Source: Phoebastria nigripes
Lineage: Eukaryota; Chordata; Aves; Procellariiformes; Diomedeidae
Assembly (NCBI GenBank): GCA_035582835.1
Contig: JAYKAV010003353.1
Coordinates: forward strand, 204,563-268,562
Length of the DNA: 64,000 nucleotides
Reading direction: 5' to 3'
Shown here: positions 36,140 through 47,700 of the stretch, in pieces
How the letters are laid out: each line of letters starts with the position of its first letter
Numbering within the stretch: position 1 is the first letter of the stretch
Made by a program: the position numbers and the translations under genes
Notes under the pieces: model-generated
What the model was told of the DNA's origin: nothing
The model's database searches: none
What the model saw: only the letters and a program-made list of their open reading frames with translations

Positions 36140-38371
36140 AGACCAGTAGCAAGGCAACGATCTTGCTGGGATCACGGAGATGTGGTGGGATGGTTCTCAT
36201 GACTGGAGTGTTGCAATGGAGGGATACAGGATCTTTAGGAAGGACAGGAAGGGAAGATGAGCACAGGGAGTTGCCTTTTATGTAACAGAAGATCTGGAGT
36301 GCATTGAGCTCCGCCTGAGGACGGATGAGGAGCCAAATGAGAGCTTATGTCTTAGGATTAAAGAGAGGACTGGTAAAGGTGACATTATAGTGGGTGTCTG
36401 CTACAGGCCACCTGACCAGGAAGAACAATTGGATGAGGCCTCTGCAGACAGATAGCAGCAGCCACACATTTGCAGGCCTTGGTCCTCATGGGGGACTTCA
36501 AGCATCCTGCCATCTCCTGGAGGGGCAATACAGCAGGACATAAGGAATCCAGGAGGTTCCTGCAGTGCATTGTTGACAACTTCCCGTTCCAAGTGGTAGA
36601 GGGAACCAATGAAGAGAGGTGCTCTGCTGGACCTCCTACTCAACAAAAAGGAGGGGCTTATTGGGAATGTGAAGGTTAAATGCAGCCTTGGCTGCAGTGA
36701 CCATGAGATGGTGGAGTTCAGGATCCTGAGGAGAGGGAGCAGGGTGAAAAGCAAGCTTACAACCCTGGACTTCAGGAGAGCAGCTTGGAGAGACCTGTGG
36801 GATAAAGCCCTGGGGGGAAGAGGGGCCCAAGAAAGCTGGTTAATATTCAAGGATCACCTCCGTGTTCAAGAAAGGTCCATCCCAATGAATAGGAAGTCAG
36901 GCAAAAATGCCAGGAAGCCTGCACAGATGAACAAGGAGATGATGGGATGCGCCCACAAGTGCTGAGGGATCTGGCAGATGTCATTGTGAGGCCATTGTCA
37001 ATCATCTTTGATCGATCATGGTGACTGGGAGATGTACCCGAAGACTGGAGGAAAGCAAATGTCACCCCCATCTTCAACAAGGGCAAAAAGGAGGACTGAG
37101 GGAACTACAGGCCAGTCAGCCTCACCTCAATCCCAAGAGAAGGTGACGGAGTAGCTAGTCCTAGCACATGAACAATAAGAAAATCATCATCAGTAGTCAG
37201 CATGGCTTCACCAAGGGGAACTCATTCTTGACCAACTTGATAAACTTCTGGGATTAAGTGACTGGCCTTGTAGACATGGGTGGAGCAGTGGATATTGTCT
37301 ACCTGAACTTTAGTAAGGCCTTTGACATTGTCTCCCATAAGATCCTCATAGACAAGCTCTTGAAGTATGGGCTGGATGAGCAGACAGTGAAGTGCATTGA
37401 AAACTGACTGAAGAGCTGGGCCCAGAGGCTGGTGATCAGTGGCACAAAGTCTAGTTGGAGGCTAGTAACTAGCGGTGTACCACAGGGGTCAATACTGGGT
37501 CCAGTCCTGTTTAACATCTTCGTTAATGATCTGGATGATGGGGCAGAGTGTACCCTCAGCAAGTTTGCAAATGACGCCAAACTCGGAGGAGTGGCTGATA
37601 GGCCAGAGGGTCGTGCTACCATCCAGAGGGACCTGGACAGGCTGGAGAAATGGGATGACAGGAACCTCCTGAAGTTCAACAAAGGGAAGTTCAACAAGTC
37701 CTGCACCTGGGGAGGAACAACCCCATGCACCAGTATATGCTAAGGGATGCTCAGCTGGAAAGCAGCTTGGCAGAGAGAAGGAGCTGGGGGTCCTGTTGGA
37801 CACCCAAGTTGAACATGAGCCAGCAATGTGCCCTTGCCACAAAGAGGGCTAATGGTATCCTGAGCTGCATTAGACAAACTATTGCCAGCAGGTCGAGGGA
37901 GGTGATCCTTCCCTTCTACTCAGCACTGGTGAGGCCACACATGGAGTGCTGTGTCCAATTCTGGGTTCTTCAGTACAGGAAGGACATGGACATACTGGAG
38001 GGAGTTCAGCAAAGGGCCACGAAGATGATGTAGGGACTGGAGCATCTCACATATGAGGAAAGGCTGAGAGAGCTGGGACTGTTCAGCCTGCAGAAGGGAA
38101 GGTTCATGGGGGTCTTAACAATGCATATAAATACCTGAAGGGAGGGTGCAAAGAGGACAGAGCCAGGCTCTTTTCAGTGGTGTCCAGTGACAGGACCAGA
38201 GGCCCAGGGCATAAACTGAAACACAGGAAGTTCCTTCTGAACATCAGGAAACACTTTGTTACTGTGAGGGTGACTGAGCACTGGCACAGGTTGCCCAGAG
38301 AGGTAGTGGAGTGTCACTCCTTGGAGGTATTCAAAAGCCATCTGGACATGATCCTGGGCAACCAGATCTAG
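36140..38371 (+). pseudogene. CR1 ORF2 remnant (endonuclease + reverse transcriptase), dead
   Basis: Open pieces: 36609-36965 holds the end of the endonuclease (GALLDLL and CSDHEMVEFRILRRG), 37432-37743 the RT core ([20 protein letters not shown], then the active site), and 38177-38371 the C-terminus ([10 protein letters not shown]...). The RT active site normally reads FADD; at 37561-37590 it reads KFANDAKL, so the first catalytic aspartate is asparagine (GAT to AAT). A TGA replaces a conserved tryptophan at about 37405, and another TGA lies near 37098. Several frameshifts occur in the endonuclease part near 36450-36620. No protein can be made. Confidence 0.9.
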
Positions 38372-38451
38372 GTGTCCCTGCTTGAGGAGGAGGGGTTGGA
38401 CCAGATGACCTCCAGAGGTCTCTTCCAACCTTAGTCATTTTGTGATTCTGT
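36140..38451 (+). mobile_element. CR1 LINE, about 2.3 kb, 5'-truncated with internal deletion
   Basis: A CR1 copy retaining more of the element than the others. It has endonuclease sequence (about 36150-36800), a short linker remnant, RT (about 36940-37740), the ORF2 C-terminus ending at TAG 38369-38371, and a 3' UTR ending in GTGATTCTGTGA at 38451. The endonuclease is recognisable from 36169 as GITEMWWDGSHDWS and later RPWSSWG/GDF segments in two frames. The linker is missing: the sequence jumps at about 36940 from an MNKE motif to DGMRPQVLRDLADVI, a stretch of about 440 bp in the copy at 23074-25034. Stops, frameshifts and a changed RT active site make it dead. The 5' start is approximate. 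Confidence 0.94.
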
Positions 38452-39429
38452 GATACCTATAGGCATTAACCTTTTTCCTACAAATTCATATGCCAAAAAC
38501 GCACCCCAGAGTTTATCCTAAGCTTATTTTTTATTCTGCTTTTGTGTTGGCTGTATCAATATCTTACCTTGGGAGACATGGGATGTTTGGGGTTTTTATA
38601 GCTGTTTTTACTGTTGGAGCAAAAAGAGCAGAGAAGGTGTAAAACTAGCTGGACTACTCCCTGTCAAAACACTTTGGCATTATGAAATTCACTGTTATAT
38701 TTCTTTAGAGCAGTAGTAGATGTCTTGATGAAGCTGTGTTTGATATGGATTTTCTGCCTTGTATCAAATGATTGATATTATTGCATTGATACAGGATTTA
38801 CAAATTTCTTCCATGTCTTCCAGACATGCATACATCATTAGTTCTACTGGGACATTTTTCTTTTCTGTGTGTATCTAGGCAGCTGTATACAGACACAGAC
38901 TCCTCCCTCTACCCTATGAACCATTCAGACACGGGTCAGCTCTCATGAAAGCTGAACAGCCACATACATGTGCACTTTTCTTCCCACCTTGCAATGCTGC
39001 TGCTGGTCTGAAAGGGGAGGTAAGGACTTGGGATCCTTCCCAACCTTTATCTCTGCACAGCTTCTCCTTGTCTATACATTTATTTGTCACTTATTCCTCA
39101 GTACTACCGGGTGACCGTGGAAGCTTAGAGCCTACTAAATACAAAACCACAATGCACAGCAATCCACTGCCACCCTCTTAAATATGCCAACAATTAATTT
39201 TCTCAAAAGTTCATGTTAGAAGATTGCTTATTTAGCCTCATATTCTCCCTTACTCTCCCTTTACTGTTCATGAACTTGTAAAATTCAATCTCAAAATGCT
39301 TTGCCTCTGAGTTGATGAGCTTTTCAAGAACTTTCAACCTCTGATGGTTAGAAAACTGCTATACCCCATCTGAGCACACTAACCATAGTATGCTCCATTA
39401 TCACGCAAGAAGATTCTCAGTACAACTCA
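38452..39429. other. Gene-free DNA between two CR1 elements
   Basis: About 980 bp of ordinary unique sequence between the 3' ends of the + strand CR1 and the ancient - strand CR1. The open frame at 38945-39181 shows no recognisable domain. Confidence 0.6.
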
Positions 39430-41710
39430 TTGAATCATAGAATAATTACAGCTATATTGAGCAGTGGAAGCTGGCTCTTACTGAATACAAAAAAGCTTAA
39501 TATTCCTAAGTAACATAAATTGATCTCATGTCCTGGTGAGTAACCATACATCATTTCAGCTTTTGTTTTACTAGCATGAAAAAGCTAGATTGTTTTAATG
39601 TCATGTTTTTCCTCTAATAAGCCTAGAAGCTCTTCTCTTCACCAACCTGGTTTAGATAAATCTTGTATTTTTAAACAAGTATCAGACTTCTATAAATAAT
39701 TCTCCATGAGGCATTTTCAGTGCTTTGTAGATAAGTACACCTAGTTCCCTGTCTCTGAAGACTTACCAGTTCTTGCATGTTAGAAACTCATTTGGTTTTT
39801 TTCAGTCCAGTCATAATGATCACCTGCAATACTAGGATCAACCAATTTAGCCTCTCTGATCTTAGGACAAACATTCTTCTTGTTATTCTCTAAGTACATG
39901 AAATTACAGCTTGCACATTTACATTTCACCTCTTTTCTGTTTTTTTTTTTTTTTTTTTTTTATCTACAAAGTCATCTAATTACTCCTGAAGGACAATAAT
40001 ACACTCTTCAGTAGTGATACTGCCTCTGAAATTTGTCGTTGCCAAAATTCCTTGTACTAAAGTCACCAGTGAAAATAATAAATGGGGTCAGTCTCAAGAT
40101 CAGTTATTAAAGAACTTCTTTGATATCTCTTTCCTGATAACCTACCTTTCAACATAACTCTTTTTTTGGTGGTGGTTTTTTTTTTTTTTTTCCCCTGTCG
40201 TTGTTGTTGTTTTTCTGTTTGTGTGGGGTTTTTTGCTGTTAGTCAATTCTTTATTCATTTTACAGCCCATGTCTAAAACCTGATCTTTTCTGCATTAAAT
40301 AATAATCTCCCATGAGACATTTATATCAGAGGTTCTGCTTAAATTTAGATTAATTAGCATGGATGCATTGCATTTGTCTGAGAAGTGTGATAAGGCAACA
40401 AAGGCACATTCTGATGTTTGATAAAACCATGTTGATTTTAGTCCACTTCCCTCCATGTACAATTACCTTTTCTTTTCATTTCTGAGTTGTTTCTGAACAG
40501 CAGCCAAACTAACAGGCTTGTAGTAGCTGAGGTATTTTGCTTTCCTTTTTTTCCTCCGTACATACTTCTGTCAGTAAGAATAGTAGTAGGCTTTCTATTC
40601 TTTAGTCCCAGGTTACAACCTCTACATTGAATGATTGAGAATTTGCTACCAGAATTCTATAGATATCTCAGTTTGTGGATTTTCTTGCCCTTCAATTTTA
40701 TCAAAGTAAACTTGCTTCTACATTTGATGCAGTCATTTCCATTACCCTATCTTAAGATAACTAATTTTCTGCTATTTTAAATTCCTTCGAAAAGTGCAGT
40801 TCAAATATGCTTATGGACATTTGTATTTCTGACTTTGATTTATGTAACTCATTGATCCTTTATCCATATCTTTATAGATATTTTCACTTACTCTTAAAAT
40901 TCTGTCTTTTCTGCTTACTTATCGAAGCAGACTGTCAGTCTTCTGATTTTTCTCTTTTCTTTGTGTGGACTCCAGATACTGCACTTTTATTTAAATTCAG
41001 TGCCTCCACCTCCACGTTCAAATCTTTGGATTCTTCTGCCAACTTTATTATCCGTTGTCCTAATTTTTCTCTCTGCCGTACTAAAACCCAGTTCCTTAGG
41101 TTTTGATCTGTTTCTGTCTTGGGTGCCAATTTGAAATGAAATGAATAATCTCAGGATTTCTCTACCAAATATTGTGCGTTTTTTCACAGCATCTTTAATG
41201 TTTACCAGAACTTCACGAGTGACTAATTGATTTAGGAATTTACTACATATTCATATCCAAGCATGCCTGAGACTTACCGTTGTGGATTGATGTGGATCAG
41301 AAGATAAATGCTAAGTAGTTGGTAGGAATTATAAAAGTAACACTACTTTATATATCTCACATAATCTTACAAAAAAATTTAACCATTCTGCAGCCCTGAT
41401 GCAGGAGAAGTGTTAACATCCCCATAAAGTCTTCCCGGGAAGTGTTTTTTTACCTATGAGGAATGTTATCTTTATTTAATCAGTCTTTTTGATGAGTACG
41501 CAGTACTGTACCACCATCTTTAATCTTAATTCCATCCTTTCTAAACAGTAAATTCTTTCAGCCAGCTGTATCCCAGTTACAAATGGTCTTGTTTTGCATT
41601 TCTATTATTCCTATAATGAATGGTTTCATATCTTTTGCAACAATTTGTGAAAGCAGTTGTTCACCAATGCCTGACTCATTGTATTAGCAAACAGATGTTT
41701 GAGTTGTTTC
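39430..41710 (-). mobile_element. Ancient, highly diverged CR1-like LINE
   Basis: On the - strand, in the right order for CR1, I can read several decayed segments. There is an endonuclease-like region (complement of about 41480-41700). The linker is a K-LAEESKDLN motif (complement of 41016-41039), matching the usual KLAEESK of CR1 linkers. An RT segment includes LDMGCKMNKELT (complement of about 40240-40275), where functional copies have a WIKNWLT block. The post-RT stretch reads GAGGCAGTATCACTACTGAA ... GATGACTTTGTA (complement of 39961-40020). An AGAAGAGCTTCTAGGCTTAT segment (complement of 39611-39643) corresponds to the RRATRMI region. The CR1-style terminus ATTCTATGATTCAATG is the complement of 39430-39445. 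Two A-rich insertions (T runs on + at about 39943 and 40175) interrupt it. It is far older than the other CR1 copies and resembles reptile-wide CR1 lineages. The 5' edge is uncertain. Confidence 0.6.
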
Positions 41711-44700
41711 ACTTTGGCCTCATCTTTGCTTTCAGCTGGAGGTACAGTTAATTTACTGGCTGAAATTTCTTACAGAGTTATGCTCNTAAAAACAGGAGGG
41801 CTATCCTTTCTCTTAGTGTTTCTTTCTCCATTGCCACATTCTTTTTCAAGGGATTTCTCTTCTGCTGTGCAGCTTTGAAATTTTAGTAGTCTTTCAAAAT
41901 CTTCCCCCGCCCCCAGCTGTGACCCCACAAAGCTATGGTTTCTTTTGAATTCATTTGGCATTCAGACTGCATTTGGCATCTCTCTCCCAGTCCATTCCCA
42001 AAATTTCACCTGAGAAGCTGCATAGTCTTCAGCTGCAACTTTGGTTCTTCAGTGATGTCTTTTGTGAAGTTTATCAAGTAGTATTTCCACTATCCACTTC
42101 AAGTTAATGTATTTATAGTTTTATGATCTCTGATGATCTTCTTTCTTATTACAATTGCCACAGTGTTCCTTATCCATATCAAGCTATGAGATTAAAAAGA
42201 AGAGGAGGAAAAAAAAATAAAAAAAAAAAAGAGCCCACCCAATCATATATTTTCCTCTAAATATATCTTCCTTGGAACTACAAAAACAGTTGTGTAAATA
42301 TGAAATATGAGAAAAAATTCAGGATTTAAATTTTCATTTCTAATTTTTCTATTTTTGCTGAATATTGTCTTACCAGTTAGAAGTCTTTCTTATTAAGTTA
42401 TCATCGCTGAAGTTTTTGCTGAATATATAAATGTGCCAAGCTTAAGAGTTTCACAAAATAGTATACGTATTTATAATAAGCATTTTTTTTAAAAAGCAGG
42501 TTGTTGTTAATATGTAACGTCTGCCATGTTGCTTTCTTGAGTTTCTTACTTGGCTTCAAAATAACAGAGGGTTTTTTAAGATTTGAAAATCTGTTAAAAT
42601 AAATACTAAAACCCATTTTCCTACAGTCATCATAGTTCCTCTGCCTTATTAGATAAGTACTACTGTCACGTCTCAGTATAGCAGAGAATAGTATTGCTAC
42701 TGCAATAAGTGATTTATTAGTTATCATTTCTAAGGTACATGAATAGTTGCCAGTACTTTTTACATCTGCAGTGAGAATAGCAGATCTTTTCAAGACGCTT
42801 CTAGCACAATTGTAAAAAGCCTGTAACAAGGAATTGATTTTTGAATAAGTTGCTATAGCTGTAGCTTTATCATTGTGTCAGTAGGTACAGTGTAAAATCT
42901 GTCCCTATAGTGTGCAACTAATATATCCACTCTCTGCATTGTGTCTTTTCACAGGGGGCTATATAGAAAGGATTTTTCTACTAGGAAGAAAAAACTGTAA
43001 CCCTAAGTAAAGCATCCTACTTGTTAATTTGAATTAATGCAGCTGGTATTAACTTCCTTGTAATATAAGGACTTGACCTTCCTAGGCCCATGTGATGCAG
43101 AATCTCATCAATAGTCTCTCTGTGGAAATCTCTGCATGTGCAAAAAAAACGCAGCAGAATTTACTTTGTGCAGTATGCTATTTATTTTGCACAACAACTG
43201 GCATTTCTGTAAGACCAAAATGCTACTTGTCATTTAGGCAGAAATTTTAACTGTGGTGGTTTTGCAGTTTCAAGTGAGTTTTCTGGTTGCACTGTTTCAC
43301 CTGGTTTTCGCATAGTCTTCTGTTACCAGTAGCATGTGAGTTGGTGAGAAGCTTTCTATATTGGTGTTCAATAACATAAATCAAGATACCGATACTCGCA
43401 AAGCAGATTTGATCTTAATCCTGTTATCCAAGGGACAGTAGTTAATTTTTCTGCAGTGTGAAACTGATCCTTCCTGTGAACATTTTCTGAATCAGGACAA
43501 AATTTCCGAAGCATCTGTGTGATCTGATTTAGTGTTTTAGATTCATGAGCTTAAGCAGCACTTCTTTTACTTACTTTAAAGCAAATATAAAAGAAACAAG
43601 TGTCAACTTAGTATATTTGTTTATAAATCATGCAAGTATTAAGGTTTGTATAGCTTTTATTGTTACCTTTTGTCTCTAATATACTGGCTAATTATAAATG
43701 AACAGTTTTGTGTCTCAAAGAAATGGTATTGACACAAAAACTCTATAATGTATTACACTATTAATGGTTTTGTGTGTGCAGACCATATGTAATGTACTAA
43801 TACAGTTATAACCTCCTCTAGTCTCTGTCATCTAACCACTAATTTTGCTATATAGACTGAAGATTTCCTCATATCTTTATTTGATCATGCTTTATTACAC
43901 AAACATTATTGGAACTGTATTGAAAGTATCATTAGACAAGTTTATTATGTAGGAAGAGAATGATTATCTTTGCAAGCAAGTTGTTCACTCAGTTCTTATT
44001 CCAAGATTTTTATTAGATAATAGGAAATAAAATATTTGTATAGTTTACTCTACAACCTGTGCCAAAGTCTATACACTCGCCTCTCTGTGAACTGCCATTA
44101 AGCTGTCTTGGCCTGCCGGCCTGCCACGGAAGCCTAGCTAAATCTGTAAATTTATCAAGTTTCAAATAAAGTTTAGGCCTCAAATAAAATTTAATTTAGT
44201 GATTAAGACCCTGCTCCTGCATACACTAAGCATATCTGGTGACGACTTTGTCCATGAAGAGTCATGTGTACTCTGAAGTCAGACTATTTGAATACACGCA
44301 TTTTAATACATGCTCAATCTTTGCTAGGAGCTGAGTGCAGTGGACCACAAATTCTGATGTAAAAAGTCTGTATTGTACTTTAGCTCTCTTCAGTTGCTTC
44401 TGTTTGCAATGACACTCCACTTTTGGCCTGTATCTGTTAGCCCCTCTTAAGCTATTGATTGGATAACCCTAGGGATAGCATCCTAACTCAAAATTGAGAG
44501 AAAGTAGATTCCCATGTTATTTCCCTGAAAATAAAACTTGTCTGAATGTATTCCACTAACGCCCAACAGCTTCAAATGAAGATGTTCTGTTCTGCAAGTC
44601 AGAAGCTTTACAGTGTGGTGTTTTGTGGTTTTGTTGCTAATATCTACTTATTTTGGGAGGGAGGAGGATAGAGTTACAGGTTGAGATCAAACACAACTTT

Positions 44701-47700
44701 TCTGCTACTTGCTAAGACAGACAGTCATAGTTGTTACATTGAATGGCCTCCTAGAAGATGGCAAGGACTAAGTCTATGACCTCTGGACTTAAATTCAAGC
44801 AAGATTCATCAGCTCAGTTGTCCTGTGAAATTGCTGCCAGTGCCGTAGGATGCTCACTGGGGTCAAAGTACCAGGCTCCGCCAGTGTGGTTCATGCATCC
44901 AATAGGGCTGGGAAGCCTGATCTTGTACTTTGTGGTAGCATGCAACTCAAATTGTTCTGGAAATATTGACTTGTGCGCAAGTGTACAGCAAAGGACTGAA
45001 CATACCGTGCAGTTGTAGGCTACCGTGTCTTTGAGAAGACTATACAATAAACAAAAATGACTGACTGTATAGTGAAGAACAGGCTATGTCCAAGTAATCA
45101 TTGAAATTAAGCATTAATGACCCTATATTAGCTAAAAAGCAAGTTTTAACAATATTTTCTCTATTTTAAAAGGTCTTTTTAACATACCCTGACACTTGAC
45201 TCAATCTAATAACTAATGCTATGTTTAATAAATCAAACTGTGATCTCATTTCATATTCTAATGAGAACTTAGTATCTGCCGTTTTACTTAGTGTTTAAGG
45301 AAATATTAACTTCTACTTTTCCCTACCTTATTAAAAACCTATTAATTTGGAGATATTAAGTTGCACTGAAAAATTACCAGACATTTTCTCATGTCATTGC
45401 AGGTCAAAGCATCTGAAGTAGTAAAGGCATGTTAAGAGTCAGACTGCTTACCAAATTTAGCAAACTACAAGCTATTCATTCAAAAGTTCATGATAGTTCA
45501 CTGGTTTAGATAGAAAGATTCCTAAAATGAATAAAAGAAGTCCTATCTGAGATACTCAGTCACCTGCTGTGTTTTAGTTCTGCTGGCTCATTTATCACTA
45601 CCAGCAGAACCTTTTATTTTAATTAGAACATTTTTGTTCAGTCCTCTCTGTCTTAAGTTACCCTGTTGCGTAACATTAAAGACCCAGATTCTGTCAGTCT
45701 TTCAAAAGCAAGTACGTTTTTCTTCTGTGCATCCTGGCTTTATACAATCTATCTACAATGTAGCTCAAAGATAACAGAAGAGCGAAAAGTCTGTGTTGAG
45801 GATGACTTTCCTGACCACTTACTTTTAGAGACCTGGATGTGGGGAGATAAAGCAGTGAACATCAGCACTGTCTTTGGGGAAGATATTATTATTTATGTAG
45901 AAATGGGATGACACTGGGTGGAAGTTAAATTACGCTTCAGAGTAATAATGCCTCCAAGGGGTACCTGAGATAAATTATCATCTTCAAACTCCTAAGCAGG
46001 GAGTACAGCCTTGTGTTCAGGCTACCCTGAACGTAGACCAGTGTGTAGAATAACATTATTTTAACTGTGTTTTGCAGAGTGGATCATGCTCACTGCAAGC
46101 TGCATGCTGAGTGAAGAGACCCAGGTTTCTATAAATGTTTGTGTCTAAAGATCTAGGTAAGTGACTTAACTCATATATAAAAATAATTATTCCAAATGGA
46201 AATTTTATTTTGAAATGGTATTTACGTGTTTCTTTCTCTAAAATGAATCTATCTATCTCCTGCTTTGAACTGGGGCTATAGATTACTGTTGGTCTTGTCT
46301 GAAATTCAGTAAAATAAAATAATCTATAATTCAGAGCAAGTATTTCAAATAAGTGATTTTAGAATAGCTCCATTCTTTTCTGGTTGTTGTAGCCTGCCTG
46401 ACTAAATTCAGAGCTGCCAAAGGGTTGTGCCACTAAACAGTGATGAAAACTACATGTGGGTCTGATATGATGAAACATCGCTTTTGCCCAGGAAAGACTG
46501 AGTTCACACTGCACTTCTCTGTTGCTCTCTTGATTCAATAAATGCAATAGCTTTCATAATATTTTCTCACAGTTTTCTGTCACCTACTTGAAAGTTAGGT
46601 ATGTTTATACCAGTTTATATTATTTGCTCTTCATGAAGAAAAATTTAGACTTGGGAAAATGCCTTGAATTCTTTTGCCATGTAGCTATATTTTCTTACAG
46701 GAAACTTGCAGGAGTCCAAAAAGTCCAGTTTGCTTTTATTTTTCTTTCATATTTAGTGTGGTGTACCCTCACTGAGCTATTAAATGTTGACTTTTATAAG
46801 CTTCAGAGGATGTGATTTTTGACCTCCTGTGTCCAAGGCTGTCTGGTTCTCAGAAATTTCCTTTTGCTCTACTAGACTGAGTTGCTCTAAAGATTCTGGC
46901 AATTTCACTGTTCAGTTATCTGATAATTTAGGGTTATATGTGGTTTCACCTTGTCTATCTTTTCATTAAATTTCTGGTGTCACTGTAACCAGTACCAGTA
47001 CAAAAAGAACTGAGATTGGGAGTCAGAATTGCCACAGATAATATTTGGGTTCTGTCAAGAAGAATGTTAAATAAAGACTACGGGGCTTTGGAAGGGAATG
47101 TTGTCTTTAGGATGCCAAGAAGTGGATTTTAACTTCAATTCTCTTTGAGCTGAAGTATGCCCATAACTAGCAATGAAAGAGACAACAAAGGAGAAACCAG
47201 GGGTAAAGAAGACTTGACTTTCCTTCCTCCTTCACCCTGTCCCCTTTGCATGCCAGGACAGTCATAGTGCTTGTGCATGAGGGATCATTTACTTCTCCTT
47301 CACTTGTGGTGTCATGGGACATATTTCATAAAGTGGCAGGGATGATAAAAGAAGGAAATAGCTCCATCATTATTTTACATTAATACATGAAACAAACCAG
47401 AGGACTACAAAAGGAGTTGTTCCCCATTCACGGTAAGTCATGACCCACAGCATGTGGTCCTGTTTAGTGTGAATAGAAATGAAAAGAGATGTTTCTAGTG
47501 AAACGAGGAACAATTGTTTCTCAATATTCTATTGAAAGACTGGAACTTTTCCACAGCCCAAATCAAAACTACAGAGCTGACAATCTGTCTTTGAAACAGT
47601 GAGTATGTACGCAGGCAGTCATGGGTTTGGTTTTTTTTCCTTCTACCATAGTTTTGAATCAGACAACAAATTTTGCTAAATTGTTCTCTTTTTATTTCCA

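Noticed and set aside
40935..41129. Lysine/glutamate-rich 64-codon frame on the - strand as a coiled-coil gene
   Set aside because: Its LAEESKDLN segment and position fit the linker of a decayed CR1 ORF2.
42401..42829. 142-codon open frame on the - strand as a gene
   Set aside because: AT-rich, lysine/leucine/tyrosine-biased translation without a domain, splice context or promoter. Chance frames of this size are expected in 64 kb of AT-rich DNA.
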